Counted from the first letter of the stretch, positions 23,501-35,807 are shown. The stretch: DNA of 64,000 nt from Tipula vernalis (GCA_958295665.1 OY282560.1:193256061-193320060), one strand, 5' to 3'. Program-made: numbers and translations. Notes: generated by a model from the sequence alone, not told the origin.

Positions 23501-23566
23501 AAACCTGTGCACCACCACAAACCCAAAAGAAAAGGAAATATTTACTATATATGTTGTCAAATTTTT

Positions 23567-23685
23567 CATTCACAACAATTTCGACCTATTAATCAGAAAA
23601 AATGAAGAGGCCAATCATTTATAAATATATCTACCAGAAAAAAGTTCCATTTTTCCTGATCAACAAGTCGAAATTGTTGTGAATG
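23567..23685. repeat. 119-bp inverted repeat, MITE-like
   Basis: The left arm starting CATTCACAACAATTTCGAC is mirrored by GTCGAAATTGTTGTGAATG at the right end; about 38 bp pair with a few mismatches around a 40-bp centre. No transposase and no clear target duplication were found. Confidence 0.75.
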
Positions 23686-23798
23686 CCATTATTTTTAATA
23701 TATTTTGTCTATAAAAAGCCGAAAGAATCTTATTGATTTAATACAGACAAACTTTCTCTTTCTAAAAAAAAAGAAATACAAAAGCAAACTGTTACATA

Positions 23799-24815
23799 CA
23801 GTGCTGGTAAAAAAAAATTGGGCAAACAAATTTATTGCAAATTGGAGTCTTTTTTTGCTAAAATTACAAAACTTTTAAAAGCAATTGGTTTATTGTTTCA
23901 TTTTAAATACATGTATGACGTAAATTTTTGAAAAAAAAAAAATTGACCTGCAAATTAGAGGCAAAATACCGAAAAATGCCAAAATATTCAAAATGCGTTG
24001 ATTGGTGTTAAAGTAATGTAATAAATTAAACACTTATTTTTTATTTTTTTGTTTGTTTTTTATTGATTTATAGAAATTCAATCTTTCATATTAATATTTT
24101 GTTGGGCCGCCTTTTGCTTTTATTACACCGGTACAACCCCGCAACTGATGTGCAAAAAAATTGGGCAAGCAATTATTTTTTTTACGCTTACCGTTCTTGG
24201 CCGTCATTAGGGTGCAGATGTTTTATTGCCTGTAATTTATTTTTTGAGTATAAATAGTGCATATTTGGTAAGATTAAGCTATTCTGTAAGTGATCCTAGA
24301 CAAATAAAGAATAAAGTGCAATTTTAGTTAAAAAAATGGGAAAAGTTAGTGACCAGTGTAAAAGCAATATGTTGATTTTGGCGCGATAAAATTTAACCAC
24401 GCGTGAAATAGGTCAAAGATTAAACATTCCTAAAAGTACTGTCTCGTGGAATATTAAAAAAAATCGAGAGATAGGCGGTACACAAAGAAAGAAAGGCTCT
24501 GGAAGGCCCAGAAAGACAACGCCAGTCGAAGATCGTTTTATAATATTACAAAGTCGTCGGAACCGTTTTAAAACTTCATCGAACATAAGACAGGATCTTG
24601 AGCGAGCAACGGGAAAAAAAATTTCAGGCGGCTTAGTGAGAAAAAGACTTGTTAAAACTGGTTTGAGGGCACTTAAACCAGTCCAGAAGCTTGAGTTCAC
24701 ACTACTAGTAAAAAAAAAACGTTTGCTATGGGCCCAGGAGCATGTTAATTGGACTCCAGAGATGTGGAATGATGTGATTTTCTCCGATGAATCAAAATTC
24801 GTAATTATAATGTAA
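23799..24815 (+). mobile_element. Tc1-like element, 5' half
   Basis: A TA dinucleotide at 23797-23798 precedes CAGTGCTGGTAAAAAAAAA, a Tc1-type terminal start. The motif AAAAAAATTGGGCAA, followed by A or G and then CAA, occurs near 23811 and again near 24154, resembling the IR/DR layout of some Tc1 elements. The transposase N-terminal half follows. The 3' half and right terminus are missing. Confidence 0.75.
24336..24815 (+). pseudogene. Tc1-like transposase, N-terminal fragment
   Basis: ATG 24336 opens a frame of 159 codons with one TAA at 24387-24389. It contains the paired-like helix-turn-helix (TTREIGQRLNIPKSTVSWNI), the GRPRK linker, a second DNA-binding region ending in VRKRLVKTGLRA, and WNDVIFSDESKF with the first catalytic Asp. 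The frame then ends abruptly at 24813, where the second Asp and the third acid should follow. The DNA-binding half is otherwise well kept. Confidence 0.85.
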
Positions 24816-26022
24816 ACAATAAAAAGTGCATAAATAACCCTTTAAAGCGCGAATTATTAAACGCGAATTTATAAACGAGAAGTATTAATTTGCTTTAACT
24901 TTTCGATTTCAACAAATTTTTGTTTGACGGGATGTGAAACAGATAACATGAAATTTTTCGTCACTCTAATGAAATGTTACGTCATATTAAGGAATAAATT
25001 CATACATAATAATGTAAGAATTCATTATTTCTGCATACGAAATTAGTCGTATATAGGAAGAACGGCATAATCAGTGGTTAAGAATAATACACAAATATAA
25101 TGATTATTTTTATAAATATATTGAATATTTTATATGTAGGAACGAGTTCATAATTAATAAACAAAATTACATAATATTTATATAGGATTCGTAATAGGAA
25201 CGTATTTCTGGGTCCTTTAAAAAAATTATTAAATTTAATTTATTTAATTTAAATAGAATTTGATAAAATTACAAGCATATTATCACATTTGCTTTTAATA
25301 AACTAGAACTTGAAAATAAATATAATTAGATAAAAAATATAATAGGAGCAGTTTACTACGCCATGTTGATATTCGAATTCCAAGATTTCTCCCATATTAG
25401 TGATGTTCTGTTCTGTAAATTCAATAAAATTAATTACACTCACATTAATTTTTATTTGCTTATTTTTGTTACCTGATCTATTGGCAATATTCCAAAGCGG
25501 TTTTAATACCTGGCTTTCTCCATGCTGTACTTAAAGGCTGAGCAAAATTTATAAGATGGATGGTGGTTCGTGTAGTCCTCCTTGCTCATCTTTGATATTT
25601 GACATTGTTTTGCAAGCAACAATAAAAAAGTAAAATTATTATTAACAAAGTAAATTTATAGTCCCGTATCAAATAACTTAGAAATTTATACATTATTTAT
25701 ATTATGAAATAGTGTTTTCTGCACAAAAATGTGCTCGTTTTAATTTAACGGAATGAGAATTCCGACAAAGTCGCAGTCAAAACGAAAACACTAATATGTT
25801 CAATACTAATATGAAATACCATATTTACCTGAATTTCAACACACAAAAATTTATTAGTTCAATTAAAAGTATATTATTAATTTGAAGAAAATGTTCTTAT
25901 TCATCACAAATTAAACAAAATAAATGGGCGTTCGGAAGACACATTTCAGTAAGCCCTTCTGTCTAACTTTAACATTTGATTTATGGTGATGAAAAATCCT
26001 AATTGGAGACGGAGATGACAAA
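24816..26022. other. AT-rich region with one possible short intron
   Basis: No recognised gene. On the minus strand 25640-25340 is less AT-rich and contains CAG/GTAAC and TTTACAG boundaries around a 60-bp candidate intron at 25413-25472; see findings. I could not assign a protein. Confidence 0.35.
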
Positions 26023-26280
26023 AGCAAATTTCTAAAACATATGCACTCAACGCATATTTAAGATTGATTCACCAGATTTGTCCTTTGAGCTCATCAATAA
26101 AATGACAACTTAAAAACCGAGTTAAAAATATGTTATCTCTCTTTTGTGTCCAGCTAGATAACATATTTTTAACTCGGTTTTCAACTCTGTCAAGTTATCA
26201 TTTTCTTGACGAGCTCAATGGACAAATCTGGTGAATCAATCTTAAATATGCGGTAAATTCGTATGTTTTAGAAGTTTGCT
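26023..26280. repeat. Long hairpin (258-bp inverted repeat)
   Basis: Two arms of about 120 bp pair around a short loop near 26145. Paired blocks include AAATATGTTATCT, AAAACCGAGTTAAAAATATG, GATTGATTCACCAGATTTGT and GCATATTTAAG. Identity is roughly 85-90 percent by eye, with a few small indels. It could be a palindromic MITE or a source of hairpin RNA. Confidence 0.85.
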
Positions 26281-28069
26281 TCAAAATCAAAATTCTTGAT
26301 TTTTTGATTCAAGTGCATGATTTTAAATTTTGAATGGTTGTACATGGAATTTAATTATTAAAATCTAATAATTGGATCGTATTAAAATTGATTTTAACTT
26401 AAAATGATATACGTGTATGGTTAATTTCGTATCTTGTTCTTGTGTTTTATTTTATGTATACAGTCGACACAAATATATTCCTGAATATTGTTACTTAGAA
26501 CAGAAATATTGATATTTATCAGGCAATGTGTTGCATTTTTAATGTAAAAAATCAAATTTCTTGATTTCTTGATTAATTGCATGATTTTGATTTTAATGTT
26601 TGTGTAATTCTACATAAAATCTAAATACAAATGTCTCATATTTTAGATTGAATTAGAATTAAAATTAAAATTGACTCAAATTTATATGAGCAGTTCATTT
26701 TCATGTCTTATTTTATTTTTACTAATATTTAAACATATTTTGGTAATTTATTTTATGTACAACTGACACAAATATATTCTTTTCTTGAAGCTTGATACGT
26801 AGCAAAACCAACAAAATTGTTTATACAGGCCGTCTCGTTCGCTCTTTACACAGATCCTATCCAGAAAATATACTCTATATTATTGGTTTTTGTCATATAA
26901 TATTTAAACATCAACAAAAACACAGAGACATTTTTGTTAGTTTTGGTATAATCGTCACAAATATTTTCCTGTATCCTGATACATAGAACAGGAATGTTTG
27001 GATTTTCGCTATAAGGGTAATATTTATATGTAATATAATAAAAACATGATACGTCTCCTGCTACGCACATGGAAGTTTAGTTGAAAATATTTACCTACTC
27101 TAGGTGTGTTGGTGGTTTAGTATATAAGATTCTATTATTTTTATGTTGGTGTTGTTTTCTCTCGTTGGGTTTTTTGTCTTCATGAGATAACTACAGCGTT
27201 CTTGCTAAAACATGAACTATACAAACACAACGACAATTTTAGTGTATTCGACTCAAATAGGATTCTTATACTCCGGATAATCGAGTAATTTTGAGTCGAA
27301 TTGGAAACTGCCATATATAATTCATATAAAATAGTTTATTTAGGTAGGTACGATTAATTTTGCTTAAAAAATTATAAATTAACTAAATTATATGAATAAA
27401 ATACTAATATGGAAATATTAATTTTGAGTTGAATTGAGATTTGGTTTCCAACATATAATTACGTATTTATTTATGTATGCCAAATTTTGATTCAATGAAT
27501 GTGAACAACGTGAAATTATGTAAATTAAAATTGAGACGCTAAATGTATTGAACTTAATTAATTAACTTAATGGATTTATTGAAGTTTAGGTTGCAGTTTT
27601 CACATACAAACGTCAATATTACTTTAATGGTACACCAACAAAATTTTTAAGAAAAGATTTTTTCAATTTCCTTTCATTGATTTATTATTTTACTTACTTG
27701 TAATTTTAAGTGGTGATGGCAAATGTTGTGGTGGAGAAGGTGTATGATGGTAAATGGATTTGTTTTAGGTAGTCTACTGTGTTATAAGTTTGAAATATTG
27801 ATGATCGCTATCTTACAAATAACGAATAGCCAATTAATTTGATATACGGTTGGAAGCAATTGGTTGTATATGGCATGTTTTTTTGGAGGAGGCCTCGAGG
27901 TTAGGTGGGAGAGTGAAATTTTTTTTCGAAATTTTTTTATTTAATTTTTGTTTATTTATGGGTTTGGTAATGGAAGATAGGGGAAAGGTAGCAGGGCGAG
28001 GGGCAGAAGGGGATTTACATTTGATTGTTCATTAGGGGGTCTTGGAGCTTGCAGGCATTCGGTTGTATA
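26281..28069. other. AT-rich region without recognised gene
   Basis: Repetitive AT-rich motifs such as CTTGATTTTTTGATT recur around 26290 and 26550. From 27840 to 28060 the plus strand becomes G-rich, but the ORF there (27850-28035) has no recognisable domain. Confidence 0.4.
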
Positions 28070-28790
28070 CGAGGTTTATTTATTTTATTGATAAGAAAAA
28101 ACCCATACATTTTTTATAATAGCCTATAATCGATTCTACTAATGTTTTTGTTATTTTTGTAGGAATGTTATGCCATTCCTCAAGAATAGCAGATTTAAGT
28201 TGGTTTTTGAGTTAAATTGAATGATTTTCTTTCATTTTCCTTTTGAGATGTTCTTACAGATTTTCCATTGGATTTGAGATCTGGACTTTGGGGAGGAGTC
28301 TCAATCACTTTTGGACACTTACTTGAAAAGGCCTCACTTTCTAACAATCCATGCTTTATGTTTTGGATCATTGTCCTGATAAAAATGAAACGTATTTTCT
28401 ATGTCCAATTTTCGCCGATTCTTTTTAATTGTTTTTTAAAATGTTTAAATATGGTTCCTTGTTCATAATCATTTCAATGAATTTTAAATTTCCAATTCCT
28501 TTATGTCACATAGCACCTCAGACCATTACACTATTTCCACCATAATTAAACGTTGGGCATACATTTTAAACATTATACTTTCACCACGTTTCCTCCAAAC
28601 TTTTTCTTGCCTTTTACGACTTTGCAAAAAAAAATAAATTGAATTTCATCGACAAAAATCACATTTTTCCAAAATTCGATATTTTTATTTTTATATTTTA
28701 AGCAAAAATCTAATATTTCCTTTTTATTTTCTTTACTAATAAAAGGTTTTTCTATAAATACGTGAAAAATAACCATTTTTTCTTAAAATT
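28070..28790 (-). pseudogene. Tc1-like transposase remnant
   Basis: On the minus strand from 28776 come KPFISKENKK and FWKNVIFVDEIQF (first catalytic Asp), then in shifted frames QDNDPKHKA (second Asp), TPPQSPDL and NPMENL (third acidic residue), and the C-terminal KNQLKSAILEEWHNIPTKIT. This is the catalytic half of a Tc1 transposase with several stops and frameshifts, including a TAA after NPMENL where Trp is usual. It belongs to a different copy, and probably a different family, from 24336-24815. Confidence 0.82.
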
Positions 28791-29262
28791 CGTCTAACTG
28801 TAATGGGATTTACATTTTTACCATTAAATGGGGTGGTTTTGTGGTTTTGTGACCACCGAATGGGTACTCGGGTGTGGGTCGTTTTTTGTTTTTCCTTTTG
28901 TTGTTTTTTTTTAAATTTTTTATAAATCTTTTATTGCTGGACTAGTGAGTGAACGAGGGGTTTAATTTTCTTGTTAAATTTTAGGGCTGTTTGTAAGGGG
29001 TGTGCCGTGTTCGACTGAATGTTTCTGACTGTAAATTTCAGCGATATTAATGACCTTGATACTCTGAGTAATTTTAATTGTTGAGTGGTACTTTTCTGAG
29101 GTTTGAAGGTTTTATAGTTTACATCTTTAAGGGTTATGTTTGTAAGTACAAATGGACATAAATGGAAGGAATTGTTGGATTGTAGGATGTTATCAGTTAA
29201 TTTACTAAGGTTGAGGGGAAACAGGTTTCGATAAAAATAAATTTTTATAGAAAATTTTTCAT

Positions 29263-29703
29263 GTGAATGTTAGTAGCGCTACTGTTCACCAGATGCTAAT
29301 AAAGGCTAAAAAGAAAAAAGATGAAACTATACATAAGTATATTTTGCGTATGCGCGAAATTGGTACATTGGCTGACATCGAGAACGAAGTTATTTTGGAA
29401 TACATCATTAATGGTGTTTGTATTGAGGATTCAAATAAGATTTGGTTATTTGATGCCAAAGATTTCTAAGATCTTCGACTGAAGTATGAAGCATTTGAAA
29501 AGTTAAAAATTAAATCAATGAAGAAGGCTACCTCAAATAATGTTAAATCTAATCAACAACTGGAGCAACCAGTGCCGAGTGGTAATAAATCAATAAATCC
29601 CAGAAGTAATAAGATAAAGTGTTACAACTGTAACGAATACGGTCATCGGTCAAAGGATTATCAAAGGAAATCCGCAGGCGTAAGGTGCTTTAAGTGTACA
29701 TAA
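29263..29703 (+). pseudogene. Ty3/gypsy (+) Gag fragment
   Basis: The first piece (29263-29469) has KDETIHKYILRMREIG, typical of retrotransposon Gag, and lacks an ATG. The second (29518-29703) ends in CYNCNEYGHRSKDY, a zinc knuckle whose last Cys is replaced by Tyr, followed by a second incomplete knuckle RCFKC. A stop at 29467 separates them. Confidence 0.75.
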
Positions 29704-29730
29704 TAGGTTTGGACACAAAAGCCCTGAAGT

Positions 29731-30066
29731 GTGAAAGTGTGTGCTCTGATAGATACGGGAAGTTCCGTAAATTTGATCCGATCTGACGTATATTTTAATT
29801 TGAATACTATGAAACCACTGAAATCCAGATCAACGTTGACGGGACTTGCTGGTAAGAAGATTGAGAAATTTGGAAAATTTGAAGCGAATATCGTTATTTA
29901 CGGTAACAATTGCCATGTAGTGGTACATGTAGTGCCTAATGATGTTATCCCCGTAAATCTTTTAATTGGCTGTGATTTGCTTTGTGAAGCAAAAGTCATT
30001 ATCGATGAGAACGGTGTGGATATCCGTAAAAACGACGAATTTTGTGCGATACTATCAGAAGTTTAA
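29731..30066 (+). pseudogene. Ty3/gypsy (+) protease
   Basis: VCALIDTGSSVNLI carries the DTGS active site and PVNLLIGCDLL is the second conserved strand. The frame is open for 111 codons, then stops at 30064-30066 before RT. Confidence 0.82.
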
Positions 30067-30069
30067 GAT

Positions 30070-31276
30070 GAAATTATTGATGTCACGCATATTATCGACC
30101 GAAGTGATGCCCAGGTCGTTAAGCAATTATATCAGCAGTATTCACCGACACCGACGAAAAATTCAGTTAGTCCAATTGTTTTGGTTTCAAAGAAAGGCGG
30201 CTCAAAACATTTGTGCGTGGATTCCCCCTTCCGCTGATAGAGGATCAGTTGGATCAGCTACAAGATGATCGGGTATTTAGCTTGCTTGATTTAAGAAACG
30301 GATTTTTCCATGTTGCTGTTGAAGAATTAAGTCGCAAATATACATCGTTTGTGGCACCAACGGGGCAGTACCAATTTAGGAAAGTACCGTTTGGGCTATG
30401 TAACAGTCCTGATGTATTCATGAGATTCGTGAATAGCATCTTTCGTGATTCAATACGTAAAGGGATAATGCCGCTTTATCTGGACGACATCATTATTCTG
30501 GCAACCGAGAATCAGCGATTGAAAATTTGAAAATTGTACTGAAATATGCTTCTGAAAATGAACTCTATATTAACTGGAATAAGTGCAGATTTCTTGTTAG
30601 ACGAGTGAAATATCTCGGGCATGTTATTCATGACGGCATAAGTCCTTTGGAAAGCAAGACGAGGGCCGGGGGGTATTATCCGCAGCCCAAGACAAAGAAG
30701 CTGATTCAGCAATTTCTCGGTCTGACGGGATATTTTCGCAAATTTGTATACAACTATTCGTTGATTGCCAGGCCATTAAGCGATTTGTTGAGGGAGGGTG
30801 TGGCTTTTGTGTTCGGAGAGGAGGAGATATTGACGTTTAATTCGCTAAAACGACATCTAACGAGTAATCCTGTGCTTCAATTATTTAGACACGGACTGCC
30901 CACTAAACTTCATACAGACGCTTCAATGCACGGCTACGGTTCCATATTGATATAGCAGCATGACAATGGAAAGTTTCACCCAATTTATTAAGCAAGCCGC
31001 AAGACGACAGACGCAGAGAAAAAGTATAGCAGTTATGAGTTGGAAGTGTTGTCCACGTTAGATAATAAGATTATTACGAACTGTGCTGCTTTCGAGATGA
31101 CGATGAAAAAACCAAATTTGACGACTAGAGTGGCAAGATGGGCGCTGTCTCTGGAAGAATTCGACTATCAAATTAATCACCGACTAGGTACCCGAACGAA
31201 ACACGTTGATGCCCTCTCACGCAATCCAGTTCTAATTGTTGACGACGATATTGTTTCTCGTTTGAAGTGTGCTTAG
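30070..31276 (+). pseudogene. Ty3/gypsy (+) RT and RNase H
   Basis: Pieces include FPLPLIEDQLDQL, FSLLDLRNGFFHV (first Asp), PFGLCNSPDVFMRF, MPLYLDDIIILA (YLDD), KYLGHVIHDGI, FLGLTGYFRKFV and, for RNase H, LHTDASMHGYGSILI and YSSYELEVLSTLDNKI. Frameshifts near 30230 and 30530 and stops near 30955 and 31030 break it. Catalytic residues are retained. Confidence 0.83.
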
Positions 31277-31300
31277 TAAAGTGACGGGTTCATCGTTGCA

Positions 31301-32420
31301 GTGATAAAATTACTAGAGAATGGTCCATACAAAGATTTTATGGTAGAGAGTTATCTTTTGTACAAAATAAAAGATGGTAACCAACAGTTAGTCGTCCCGC
31401 GCAAAATGCAAGCAGAAGTGATAAATCGAAATCACGAAATTGGACATTACGGTGTACGGAAAGTGCAAGAGCTGATCGAACGAGATTTCTGGTTTGAAAA
31501 GATGTTTGACAGGATTACAACAAGTGTCAAGAATTGCGTTCAGTGTATCTTGTGCAAGCGAAAAGCGGATAAACAAGAAGGTTAATTACATCCAATCGAA
31601 AAGAGAAATCTACCTCTTCATACTATACATTTAGATCATCTCGAGCCAATGGCGATAACAAAGAAGCAATATAACCATGTGTTAGTAATGATAGACGGTT
31701 TTACGAAGTTTGTGTGGATATAGGCGACGAAATCCACAACGTCGAAAGAAGTGTTGGAGAAACTCCAAAAGCATAGATAAGTGTTGGGTAATCCAATGCG
31801 CATTGTGACTGGCAAGGGAACCGCATTTACCAGCAATGAAATCAAGGAATATTGCGAAGTCGAAGGTACCGAACATGTTGCGACAACTACAGGCTTGCCA
31901 AGAGGTAACAACCAAGTTGAGAGAATTCATCAGTAAATAATATCTGTCCTCTCGAAGCTATCGATAAACGCTCCAGATGTATGGTTTAGATTCGTCGGAA
32001 GTGTGCAACAAAGCCATAACATCACGTTGAATTGAAACATTAGCGCTACTCCTAGAGTTATTATTTTGCACTAAAATACATCAAGAAATTATTAAAAATT
32101 TCAGAAACTCTCGAGATAGTTTAAGAGAAACTGCGAAGAAGCAAATAGAAAAAATACAAATTGAAAATCGACGATCATTTAGGAAAATCCGCAAAGCTCA
32201 TACGACCTACAAAGTCGGAGAATTAATAGCTATAAAGAGAACTCAATTTGGACCAGGTTCAAAATTGAAGCCAAGATTTTTCGGACCATACAAGGTGTGC
32301 AAAGCTAAAGAAAATGAACGCTACGATATAGAAAGGGGAGGTGAACAAGACAAGGTCAACAGCAGCCGAGTTTATCAAGAGTTGGTTGGATTCGTCGTTC
32401 GAATCATCCGGGTCGGTTGA
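31301..32420 (+). pseudogene. Ty3/gypsy (+) integrase
   Basis: 31301-31585 holds the HHCC zinc domain (HEIGHYG to CVQCILC). Downstream, HTIHLDHLEPM supplies the first Asp; the second-Asp motif reads VTGKGTAF with Gly (GGC 31811-31813) in place of Asp; NNQVERIHQ supplies Glu. The C-terminal domain (YKVGELIAIKRTQFG, FFGPYKV) runs to about 32420. Multiple stops are present. Confidence 0.78.
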
Positions 32421-32429
32421 TTTTTGTAG

Positions 32430-34508
32430 TAGACAATCATGTTTATTTTTTTTATAGTTTAGGGAGTCTGTGATGTACGTTGAAATAATAAAGAGGGCAT
32501 GTATAAAGAGCCTATAGTTTTATTAAATATTCTAATAATAAAATCCCAAATATATATGTTTATATTCGGAAGGTGTGTGGGCAAGCTATGAAGGCAAACT
32601 GTTCTACAAAATGCATTACTAAATTTGGTGATTTAAAATCTGAATGGTTCTTATTTAACAGTATTTAATAATGTAGTAATGCACTCATTTGGATTTTCTG
32701 CAGATAATGCTAATGAATTCAGTCAATATTATACAAAAATCCAAATGATCTGTTATTTGTTATAAATGCAATTGTATCTTGCTTAAAGGTTTCCAGTCAA
32801 TCCCTGGGAAATTTAAACCATAGAGAATGGTTAACGTTAAAAATTAGATTCAAAATATTTACGCTATCCTATGAATAAAAGCCTTATAGATTCTAAATTA
32901 CTGGAAGCATTGAAACAGGCAAAAAATGTAAAGTCGACATGAAGTTATTGGAAAGTTACAGATCAATAAAATTTTACTAAGGTTATTTCTACGTATTACT
33001 AAGAGCATTCGATATAGTTCGTATCAATTTATTATTAATAAAACTGTCGATGACAGTGACAAACTTGAACTCGATGAGAACTCAAGTGATTGTGGACGCG
33101 GACTGGAGAATGACAAGCCGAAACCATACCTATAGCATTTTCGTTTTTTCAAAAAATTCTCTTAATATAAGTTAAAATTCGTTACCCACACATATATCGA
33201 TATTCCTATGTACATAAAAAGGGGTTATAATAAAAACAATGTTTTAGTAATTACTTTTAATATGCTATATTTACTTTTTAATTATTTTTATTTTTAATTA
33301 ACTTTGTATGTTTCAATTTTTCGATTTTTCCTTGTATTTAGTTGTTTTATTTAATTTGGTTTTAATTAAGCCGGTATATATTTAATTAAATGTTATAAGG
33401 TTATTAAATCGAATTAATAGTATTTGTTTTAGATTTGTACGTAAACATAATTGCAACGTACAGTAGGTATATTAATTAATAAGAAAACATAAAATCGTTG
33501 TAAGGTCGGTGAAGATATATAAATTGCATTTTTTATAGAATAAATATAAAAAACATTTTAACGCTAAATGGGCGTTAATTAATTTAAAATTAAATTAAAA
33601 ACAAAATTCTTTATTATGTATTTGTGTGCTTATACTCTATCTATACATGGAATAATTTAGCGCTCATATATGTAGGAACATTAATATATAATTAAATATT
33701 TTCTGTTTGAATTGAATTAAAAAGTAACTTACCTGCGGTAATTGATATCATTAAAACCAAGCAATCCACCTTGCTTTTACATAATAAATCTAATATTTTA
33801 ATTTTTACAAAATTTAAAAAAATGTTTCTATGGAAATACAAGCAGCAAGAATCGCCCATTTGAACGTGCCCAGTGCAGAATCAGTCGGACGCAATTAATT
33901 AAAATTATTTAAATAAATAATTGATATTGGCTAATAAATTAAAAGTAAATTATTAGCGTGAGAAATAAATTGGTCCTTGTAGACTGTACTTAATATTAAA
34001 TGGAATTCTATACGAGATTAGTATTGAGTAGGTATGACGATCATATGTTTCGTCATGTTTTATTTAGCATTCCTAAATTGCAGATATGTATATAAGCGGC
34101 TAGGCTCAATATATTCACAGTGTAAGGAGAAGTAGAATTTTACAGCAGGTATAGATTTTGAAACAAAAAATTTTTGCAAATAACCAAAATATTGGATTCA
34201 AATTTATATCATAACAGAGGACACTAACAAATCAGCAAGCGAACTTGGCGTTTTAGAGATACCCCAAATTATGTAAGAACAGGGAAATGCCCAAATTAAA
34301 ACTTTAACTAAACTCTTATATAGTATAATAGTGTCAAAAAAACGTTAAAGTTGATCAGTGAATTTTACGATTCTTTAGGTTGTAGAATTGTGGGTGACAC
34401 GATTAACTTCAAACATGTACCTTTGTCTAAATTTGGAACGAAGCAATGTTAAAGATTTATCGAAGTATGGCAATCGATACAAAAACGAAATAAAGGCACA
34501 GTAAACCC
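32430..34508. other. AT-rich spacer
   Basis: No gene recognised. A TATATAAG at 34089-34096 lies about 28 bp before a TTCACAGT, a weak promoter-like arrangement with no ORF behind it. Confidence 0.4.
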
Positions 34509-34563
34509 AATAGATCCACATTTGATCATAAACAAATATTTTATGATCAAATGTGGATCTATT
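34509..34563. repeat. Perfect 24-bp hairpin
   Basis: The arm 34509-34532 (AATAGATCCACATTTGATCA...) is the exact reverse complement of 34540-34563, with a 7-base loop. There is no U-run or coding sequence beside it that would make it an ordinary terminator. Confidence 0.9.
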
Positions 34564-35807
34564 TAAAAAATCTGTGGTTTGAAGAAGGTCTAATCAAGCC
34601 TTGTTGAAGCATATGCATAATTATCAATTAATTTAATTTGTGAGAACAAGCATTAAAATAATTGTTTCTTACTATCTATTTGGCTATCAATACGAGGCAT
34701 GACTCATTTCATCATCTTCGTAAAAATTCTGCATCAACACGCCAATTTCTTGATTAAGAGTTTTAGTTAACCATTTGGTTTCCGGTGTAAACATTAATTT
34801 GTATACCTTTTTTCTTTTCAATCGGTTTTGCTTTACTGGTTACATAATGTGACTTTTTGATAGTGATGTTAAGATCACATACTATCCGTTTAATATTATA
34901 GAACTTTCATATTTTGACATTTAAATACTGTCGCTTGTGACATCACTATTAACATGCTCGAAATATTTCTTCAGAAATGAAAACTGAAATTTTCTTCTTC
35001 ATAACCTTGCAATCTTACTTCCCTAAGCAACATATAGGAGTACTGTTTATTGATGAATGTACTACTTACTGTTCAATACAAATTTTTGGTGAAGTTGATT
35101 TTTGGTGAAAATTCCAGAAAAACGAAAATAACTAAAGAATTTCTTCAGATTTTTCTCGTTAGTCTGGAATGTTCAAAATGCTCCGAAAGATATGACTCAC
35201 ATATGTATGTATGTATTACGTGATTTTCTTAATTTAACGGAACACAACACCAGATTTTTGCATGATCTATCAATTGCCAGACTTAATGAATTTTTCAAAT
35301 TGGCCCAAAATTGGCCTCGAAACATATAACTCGTATATGTATGAGTAACTTGATTTTGGTAATTTAATGGAATACAACCCCGAATTTCCCATTTTAGATT
35401 ACCACGACCAGTTCTTGTTAGTCCCATCAATTGGCAGTACTAATAGTTTCATCTATTGCCAGCATTATTTTCAGATTTTTGTGGTTGTTCTGGAAAAACT
35501 CCAATCAAAGTTGATTACAATTTTTAATAAATTTATACTTTTACGACTAATAGTTGTTTGTAGTTTGAATGTGTCCCGTTTACAATAGCCAAAAAAGGTA
35601 GAGATTCATTTTAGCTTATTTCAAATTAAGCTGACCATAATTTTCAAATTTACGCAATTGTGACTTGCGAAGTCATCGCACTCTTCTTAATTCTAGTCTA
35701 TTATAAATTAATAATGTGATCGACATTTTGTTTTGATTAAAGTTTGCGTTACACTTTTGTTGACAAATTAATTATAATATATATAGGTATAAACATAATC
35801 TTAATAT
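34564..35807. other. AT-rich spacer with weak local duplications
   Basis: No gene recognised. Two diverged copies of a roughly 100-150-bp segment seem to lie at about 35200-35290 and 35335-35430 (both with an ACATAT-rich start, then TGATTTT and AATTTAA.GGAA.ACAAC). ORFs there are products of the repeat. Confidence 0.4.

Larger units (their letters stand above)
29263..32420 (+). mobile_element. Ty3/gypsy retrotransposon remnant (+)
   Basis: Gag with a CCHC knuckle, aspartic protease, RT, RNase H and integrase occur in order on the plus strand, all interrupted. LTRs were not found: neither 28850-29260 nor 32420-32560 shows a matching pair. The integrase lacks its second catalytic Asp. RT style (FPLPLIEDQLDQL, KYTSFVAPTGQYQF) is Ty3/gypsy but not errantivirus-like, and there is no env. 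Confidence 0.85.

Noticed and set aside
27850..28035. 61-codon ORF in the G-rich stretch
   Set aside because: No domain and no conserved context; probably flank of the Tc1 remnant.
34089..34121. TATATAAG and TTCACAGT as a promoter
   Set aside because: The initiator does not fit TCAKT and no ORF, poly(A) site or other gene evidence follows.
34509..34563. Rho-independent-style terminator
   Set aside because: This is a eukaryotic nuclear sequence and the hairpin has no U-run.
35367..35588. 73-codon ORF and its opposite-strand partner as genes
   Set aside because: They lie in a diverged local duplication and have no recognisable domain.
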